From NCBI GenBank assembly GCA_052139595.1, contig JBKQWK010000121.1:1-8146 (forward strand): a DNA stretch of 8,146 nt. Direction: 5' to 3'. Of this stretch, positions 5,237-8,146 are shown in pieces. Below the pieces are notes generated by a model, which was not told the origin of the DNA, made no database searches, and worked only from the letters and a program-made list of their open reading frames with translations. Position 1 is the stretch's first letter. Each line of letters opens with the position of its first letter. Position numbers and translations under genes: made by a program. This stretch comes from JBKQWK01 sp052139595. Lineage in GTDB: Bacteria > Actinomycetota > Thermoleophilia > UBA2241.

Positions 5237-5384
5237 AGTTCACGACAACGCAACGGTGATGGTAACCCACGGGATCGCACCGAAGCGGCGGTGGCGAAGC
5301 GCCGCTGAGATCGCAGCGGCACGGCGAAGACGAATGCGCCTGCGCGATCGCGACCATGATGGTCGTCGCGGTCGCGCAGGGTAA
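5223..5384 (+). CDS. Doubtful 53-residue Arg-rich ORF overlapping the MFS stop
   Basis: An ATG at 5223 overlaps the last 14 bases of the transporter gene and opens a 53-codon frame ending in TAA at 5382-5384. The product would be very basic, with RRRRMRLRDRDHDGRRGR near its C-terminus. The overlap would suit translational coupling, but no Shine-Dalgarno is evident. The frame runs straight through two inverted repeats, and the Arg-rich stretch is what GC-rich hairpin DNA encodes anyway. Probably not a gene; listed because nothing else explains the overlap start. Confidence 0.15.
   Translation: MSAPEVHDNATVMVTHGIAPKRRWRSAAEIAAARRRRMRLRDRDHDGRRGRAG
5281..5320 (+). other. Tandem repeat and mutually exclusive stems after the MFS gene
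   Basis: 5281-5294 and 5295-5308 are a 14-bp tandem repeat (11 of 14 identical). AGCGGCG (5284-5290) can pair with CGCCGCT (5300-5306), or GCCGCT (5301-5306) can pair with AGCGGC (5315-5320). The two stems share the central strand, so only one can form at a time. Confidence 0.4.
5339..5380. other. Long imperfect hairpin, possible Rho-independent-like end of the MFS transcript
   Basis: CCTGCGCGA (5339-5347) and TCGCGCAGG (5372-5380) form a 9-bp perfect base, and a further GCGAC/CAT section pairs after a mismatch and a 3-nt bulge. The sequence is strongly stable, but no T-run follows on either strand, so it is not a canonical terminator. It may protect the transcript end or act as a Rho-assisted stop. 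Confidence 0.45.
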
Positions 5385-5454
5385 TCCTTACCGCCAAATA
5401 CGCTGGCAGGTGTAGTCGACAAGCCGCCTCGACGAGCTTGCGCTACTTGTGTTT

Positions 5455-5490
5455 CGGCTTCCGGTGCACCGGCAACATGACGGGAAGCCG
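5455..5490. other. Inverted repeat around a 12-bp perfect palindrome
   Basis: CGGCTTCC (5455-5462) and GGAAGCCG (5483-5490) pair perfectly. Overlapping this, CCGGTGCACCGG (5461-5472) is a perfect palindrome. The site lies 75-110 bp upstream of the exported-protein gene and could be a regulator site or leader structure. The rest of the gap 5385-5564 shows only a weak possible -10 (TAAACT, 5515-5520). Confidence 0.35.
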
Positions 5491-5564
5491 GCGAGTGCAA
5501 ACGAGCCCAGCCGGTAAACTGGCATAACCGTTGCCTGACGGCCGCAAAAGGCCCGAGGTGAACA

Positions 5565-6044
5565 ATGAGATCTCATCCGTTTCGGCAGCTTGCCTCATTA
5601 GCATCGCTGCTCATTCTGACCGCAGCGGTGGTCGGCGTCCTTCCTGCCGCCGCACAAGCCAAACTACAGCCACTTCAGACCAGCACCAACGCTCGCTTGA
5701 CGGCACTTCTGATGACCGGTGCCGTCAGCTCCGGTGCAACTAACATCGCGGCGAATACCGTACCTAGCCGGCCGGCCGGAGTTAATGCGCCTGTCGGCGG
5801 CAGTGTCGTGCTCGTCGGCGGCCGCGGACTCGTGCAGCCAAGAAACGCTGCCGGCACGACGAGCCCGATCATCGTCGTCGTTGGCGGTCTTGCACTGGCC
5901 GCCATTCTTGCCGCCATCGTTATCGCCACAGAGAGAGACGTTCGTAAGCCGCGGCCGCAGCCGCAGGCGAAACCACAGCTCAGGTCGATCAGCGGCCAAC
6001 CGTCGAGTGAGAGCGAGGACGAGCGCCCGCGCAAGGCCGCGTGA
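5565..6044 (+). CDS. Small exported single-pass membrane protein, unknown function
   Basis: 159 residues; no family recognised. Residues 1-32 form a signal peptide: basic start (MRSHPFR), a hydrophobic core and a cleavage-like AAAQA site. A low-complexity Thr/Ser/Ala/Gly/Val region (33-99) would lie outside the membrane, followed by one strong helix (about 101-122, PIIVVVGGLALAAILAAIVI) and a basic, Pro/Gln-rich tail (123-159) inside the cell. This type I topology with short inner tail resembles small envelope proteins or sortase-like cell-wall anchors, but there is no LPxTG motif before the helix. The start is supported by GAGGTG (5555-5560) with a 4-nt spacer. It stands alone between the MFS gene and a hairpin-rich gap. 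Even composition, a signal and a ribosome binding site argue that it is real. Confidence 0.7.
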   Translation: MRSHPFRQLASLASLLILTAAVVGVLPAAAQAKLQPLQTSTNARLTALLMTGAVSSGATNIAANTVPSRPAGVNAPVGGSVVLVGGRGLVQPRNAAGTTSPIIVVVGGLALAAILAAIVIATERDVRKPRPQPQAKPQLRSISGQPSSESEDERPRKAA

Positions 6045-6059
6045 CCACGAGCGACAGAA

Positions 6060-6086
6060 GCCCCGATCGCATGGCCCCGATCGCAT
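6060..6086. repeat. 13-bp tandem direct repeat (period 14)
   Basis: GCCCCGATCGCAT occurs at 6060-6072 and 6074-6086, perfect, one base apart, just after the exported-protein gene and just before a strong stem-loop. Confidence 0.85.
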
Positions 6087-6087
6087 C

Positions 6088-6134
6088 TGCCGGCGCTCTT
6101 CAGGCGACGAAAGCAGACCTGAGGAGCGCCGGTG
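6088..6134. other. Stable 15-bp stem-loop in the 6045-6317 gap
   Basis: CCGGCGCTCTTCAGG (6090-6104) pairs with CCTGAGGAGCGCCGG (6118-6132), fourteen Watson-Crick pairs and one U-G, with two further wobble pairs outside. The 13-nt loop reads CGACGAAAGCAGA. The single difference between arms is compatible with pairing if transcribed on the plus strand. No T-run follows on either strand. Confidence 0.7.
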
Positions 6135-6169
6135 GACGTCATCAGCACGCCGTGACCGGCTAGCCTCGA

Positions 6170-6204
6170 CCGGGCGATTCGCCCGGCGCTCGTTCGGCAA
6201 CGAG
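6170..6204. other. Two adjacent small hairpins
   Basis: CCGGGCG-ATT-CGCCCGG (6170-6186) has a 7-bp stem. Directly after it, CTCGTT-CGGC-AACGAG (6189-6204) has a 6-bp stem and 4-nt loop. Only two bases separate them. They continue the run of stem-loops in this gap. Confidence 0.6.
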
Positions 6205-6228
6205 TTGCAGCAGGATGCGCTGAAAGAT

Positions 6229-6258
6229 AGTGGGGACCGGCGATAGCCGGTCCCCACT
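6229..6258. terminator. Perfect 13-bp hairpin, probable bidirectional terminator
   Basis: AGTGGGGACCGGC (6229-6241), loop GATA, GCCGGTCCCCACT (6246-6258). It lies between the plus-strand exported-protein gene and the minus-strand msrA stop at 6318, where a shared terminator is expected. The flanks are only modestly T-rich (CTTCAAGCCTTCC on the plus side, CTATCTTTC on the minus side). Confidence 0.7.
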
Positions 6259-6317
6259 GCCTTCAAGCCTTCCGTTGTTCAGTCCCGGACGACTCCGGCA
6301 ACTGACGACCAGCAGCC

Positions 6318-6788
6318 TCACACGGCGCAGCCGGTCGCACCGTGCTTGCTGAAGTACTTCTGGTGATAGTCCTCGGCCCGCCAGAACGTCATCACCGGCA
6401 CGATCTCAGTCACAATCGGCCGCCGAAAGCGGTCCTCTTCGCTCAGTTTCTGCACCAGAGCACGCGCCGCTTGCTCCTGCTCCACCGTCTCGTAAAACAC
6501 AACCGAACGGTATTGCGAGCCACGGTCCGGCCCCTGCCGGTTGGGCGTTGTTGGATCATGCATGGCGAAGAACTCAGCCAGGAGCTGCTCATACGTGATG
6601 AGCGCCGGGTCGTACTCAAGGCGCACCGCCTCGGCGTGCCCCGTTTTGTCTGAGCAGACCTGTTCATACGTTGGATCGGGCGTCGTGCCGCCGATGTAGC
6701 CAACCTCCGTTGAGCGCACACCCGGCAGCTCGGCAAAGCGCGACTCCACGCCCCAGAAGCAACCGGCGGCAAATGTTGCTGTCGCCAT
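6318..6788 (-). CDS. msrA: Peptide methionine-S-sulfoxide reductase MsrA
   Basis: 156 residues, a cytosolic repair enzyme that reduces the S-epimer of methionine sulfoxide in proteins using thioredoxin. The GCFWG active-site motif is at 9-13 with catalytic Cys10. Family hallmarks follow: STEVGYIGG (26-34), Glu53 in GHAEAV, HDPTTPNRQGPDRGSQYRS (77-95) and a C-terminal Cys154 that can act as resolving cysteine. It has MsrA alone, without a fused MsrB domain. I chose the ATG at 6788 because GAGAGG (6803-6798) is 9 nt upstream; the ATG at 6797 would abut that site and add only Met-Met-Asn. An aldo/keto reductase lies 96 nt upstream on the same strand with no hairpin between, so the two are probably one transcript ending at the 6258-6229 hairpin. 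Confidence 0.96.
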   Translation of the reverse strand: MATATFAAGCFWGVESRFAELPGVRSTEVGYIGGTTPDPTYEQVCSDKTGHAEAVRLEYDPALITYEQLLAEFFAMHDPTTPNRQGPDRGSQYRSVVFYETVEQEQAARALVQKLSEEDRFRRPIVTEIVPVMTFWRAEDYHQKYFSKHGATGCAV

Positions 6789-6884
6789 GTTCATCATCCT
6801 CTCTTCGCTCTACCTGGCGCCGCTGCGCGGGCCGGCCCTCTTCACAACGTCTGGGGCGCCCGCCGCGCGAGCCGGCAGGATTCG

Positions 6885-7904
6885 TCAGCGCCGGCCAGCT
6901 TGAAACTCCATCATCCACTGCGGGTAGAGGCGCCGCGGTTGGGTCGGGCCGGCTAGGCGCTCAAGCTCGTCCGGTGTCAGTTCGAGATCGGCCGCCGCCA
7001 GATTATCGCTTAGCTGATCGACGTTGCGTGCTCCGACGATGACGCTGGTCACGCCCGACTGCTGACGCAGCCAGGCCAGCGCAACCCGAGCCATGCTCAC
7101 GCTCCGTTCGTTCGCCACCGCCTCCAGCGGCGCCAAGGCCGCACTGGCTTCTGGCGCCAGCGGCGGGAAATCAAACTCATTGCGCCGGCCAACCTCCGGT
7201 GCTCCGGCGCGGTACTTGCCCGACAGATAGCCACCGCTGAGCGGCGACCACGGAAGCACGCCCAGGCCTTCCTCGCGGCAGAGCGGCAACAACTCATGCT
7301 CCAGATCGCGAGCCACAAGCGAGTAATACGCCTGCAGAGAAACGAACTGCGCCCAGCCATGTTGCCGAGCGAGCCCCAGAGCCTTGGCAATGCGCCGTGC
7401 CGGCAGGTTGGAGACGCCGATGTAAAGCACCTTGCCGGCGTGCACCAGATCGTTGAGCGCCGCCAGCGTCTCTTCGAGTGGTGTCTCCTCGTCAACGCCG
7501 TGGATCTGATAGAGGTCGATATAGTCGACGCCAAGGCGCCGCAGACTGTTGTTGCAGGCCTCGATAATGTGTTTACGCGAGAGACCGCGATTGTTGACAT
7601 CGCCCGTCCCCGCGTCGGCCGCATCGCTCATCGTGCCCCGTACTTTAGTGGCAATGACGACACTTTCGCGCGCCGCTCCGGTCGCGCGCAGAGCCGCGCC
7701 GAGAATCTGCTCCGACTCACCCCGTGAGTACACGTCGGCTGTGTCGAAAAAATTCACGCCGGCGTCGAGCGCCAGGCGCACGAGTTCCGTCGCTCCCTCT
7801 TGGGCGAGAACGCCAATGTTGCGAAATCCCTGGCCGAAGGTCATCGTGCCCAGACAGAGATCCGAGACCTTGAGGCCGGTCGTGCCGAGTCGGCGGTACC
7901 GCAC
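6885..7904 (-). CDS. Aldo/keto reductase (NADPH-dependent)
   Basis: 339 residues, a soluble (alpha/beta)8-barrel oxidoreductase reducing aldehydes and ketones. The catalytic tetrad is complete: Asp54 and Tyr59 in FFDTADVY, Lys87 in VIATKV and His135 in YQIHGVD. The cofactor-side features GVSN, the LPWSPLSGG loop and VIVGAR are present, and the C-terminal LYPQWM is typical of the Tas/YajO/general stress AKR group. The physiological substrate is not readable. The start is set at the GTG 7904-7902 (MRYRRLGTTGLKVS, the usual family beginning), because AAAGGGAG lies 8 nt before it; the GTG at 7913 overlaps that site. msrA follows after 96 nt, suggesting joint use against oxidative and carbonyl stress. 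A hairpin lies in its leader. Confidence 0.93.
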   Translation of the reverse strand: MRYRRLGTTGLKVSDLCLGTMTFGQGFRNIGVLAQEGATELVRLALDAGVNFFDTADVYSRGESEQILGAALRATGAARESVVIATKVRGTMSDAADAGTGDVNNRGLSRKHIIEACNNSLRRLGVDYIDLYQIHGVDEETPLEETLAALNDLVHAGKVLYIGVSNLPARRIAKALGLARQHGWAQFVSLQAYYSLVARDLEHELLPLCREEGLGVLPWSPLSGGYLSGKYRAGAPEVGRRNEFDFPPLAPEASAALAPLEAVANERSVSMARVALAWLRQQSGVTSVIVGARNVDQLSDNLAAADLELTPDELERLAGPTQPRRLYPQWMMEFQAGRR

Positions 7905-7931
7905 AGCAATCACTCCCTTTTCTGGTCGCCG

Positions 7932-7962
7932 ACCACCGACGACAGGCGTGCTGTCGGGTGGT
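7932..7962. promoter_or_regulatory. Interrupted inverted repeat in the aldo/keto reductase leader
   Basis: ACCACC (7932-7937) and CGACAG (7940-7945) pair with CTGTCG (7951-7956) and GGTGGT (7957-7962), a 12-bp stem with a 2-nt bulge and a 5-nt loop. It ends 28 bp upstream of the start codon. No T-run follows, so an operator or leader structure is more likely than a terminator. The promoter itself was not found. Confidence 0.4.
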
Positions 7963-8037
7963 GGGCTGGGTTGTCAGAGGAGTTGTGTCCCAACGGCGGC
8001 CAACGCAGACACGGCGCCGGCCACACTGGCCCGGCGT

Positions 8038-8055
8038 GCGCGACGCGCGACGCGC
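8038..8055. repeat. 7-bp tandem repeat (GCGCGAC, about 2.6 copies)
   Basis: GCGCGAC-GCGCGAC-GCGC with no spacer, in the gene-free stretch upstream of the aldo/keto reductase. The remaining sequence of 7963-8107 holds no credible ORF on either strand. Confidence 0.75.
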
Positions 8056-8107
8056 TTGCCCGCTGCTGCGACGCCAGCCTGATCCTGCGCCCACCGCAAG
8101 AGGAGCG

Positions 8108-8146
8108 AAAAAAAGAGGCGGCCCCGCCCGGCTTTCGCCGGGCGGG
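8108..8146 (-). terminator. Intrinsic terminator of a minus-strand gene beyond the right edge
   Basis: On the minus strand a 10-bp GC stem (8146-8137 with 8132-8123, loop GAAA) is followed, after eight bases, by seven consecutive T's (8114-8108). The stem is probably longer: GAGGCGGC before the visible arm could pair with sequence just outside the window, which would close the gap to the T-run and might make the terminator bidirectional. Confidence 0.75.

Noticed and set aside
5343..5350. Cyanobacterial HIP1-like octamer (GCGATCGC)
   Set aside because: A single copy in the window; HIP1 genomes carry it about once per kilobase, and here it is simply part of a hairpin arm.
5339..5380. Canonical intrinsic terminator for the MFS gene
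   Set aside because: The stem is long but interrupted, and no T-run follows on either strand. It is listed as a hairpin only.
6088..6258. CRISPR or REP/BIME-type array
   Set aside because: The hairpins differ in sequence and there is no repeated unit with regular spacers. A BIME would need near-identical palindromes.
7549..8082. Plus-strand ORF of 177 codons opposite the aldo/keto reductase
   Set aside because: It is antisense to a gene with an intact catalytic tetrad, and the part beyond the gene is low-complexity Arg/Ala/Thr.

Overview
This is a high-GC bacterial chromosomal stretch with seven confidently called protein genes, a remnant of two dead genes at the left edge, and intergenic DNA rich in hairpins and short tandem duplications. 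The gene content (an SDH-type ClpP/SppA-fold protease, an MtnX-like HAD phosphatase, a COG4119-type Nudix hydrolase, a DHA2 efflux pump, MsrA and an aldo/keto reductase) is ordinary free-living bacterial housekeeping and stress biology. It does not fix the phylum. A high-GC soil or hot-environment lineage such as Chloroflexota or Actinomycetota would fit, but that is a guess. No phage, IS, CRISPR, tRNA or rRNA signal was seen.

Left part (1-844): no intact gene. Read on the minus strand, the segment holds the remains of a DEDDh-type 3'-5' exonuclease (about 720 down to 382) followed by a DUF898-like small membrane protein (about 375 down to the window edge). Their reading frames are broken mostly at short perfect tandem duplications (10, 5 and 4 bp). 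Deleting one copy of each restores sensible protein sequence.

Centre-left (845-3238): a membrane-anchored serine protease of the SDH family, then a 69-residue zinc-ribbon protein with an excellent ribosome binding site, then a HAD phosphatase whose start codon lies in the loop of a 9-bp hairpin. These three run on the plus strand. A minus-strand Nudix hydrolase converges on the phosphatase, and the two genes overlap by 18 bp at their 3' ends. The stop codons of the protease and zinc-ribbon genes each lie inside a direct duplication, with periods of 21 and 29 nt.

Centre (3239-6317): a divergent intergenic region with nested inverted repeats leads to a 14-TM DHA2 drug/proton antiporter with a low-complexity tail. 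A hairpin-rich spacer follows, with a doubtful small basic ORF. Next comes a small exported single-pass membrane protein of unknown function, then 270 bp carrying a tandem duplication and four successive stem-loops. The last of these is a perfect 13-bp stem placed as a bidirectional terminator.

Right part (6318-8146): an aldo/keto reductase and methionine sulfoxide reductase A lie in tandem on the minus strand, 96 nt apart, and are probably co-transcribed. They fit together as carbonyl and oxidative damage control. The right edge holds a strong hairpin with a U7 tract that would end a minus-strand gene lying outside the window.

The most unusual feature is not a gene. It is the density of short tandem duplications (7-29 bp) found almost only outside intact genes, together with a cluster of stable hairpins in the 6060-6258 interval.
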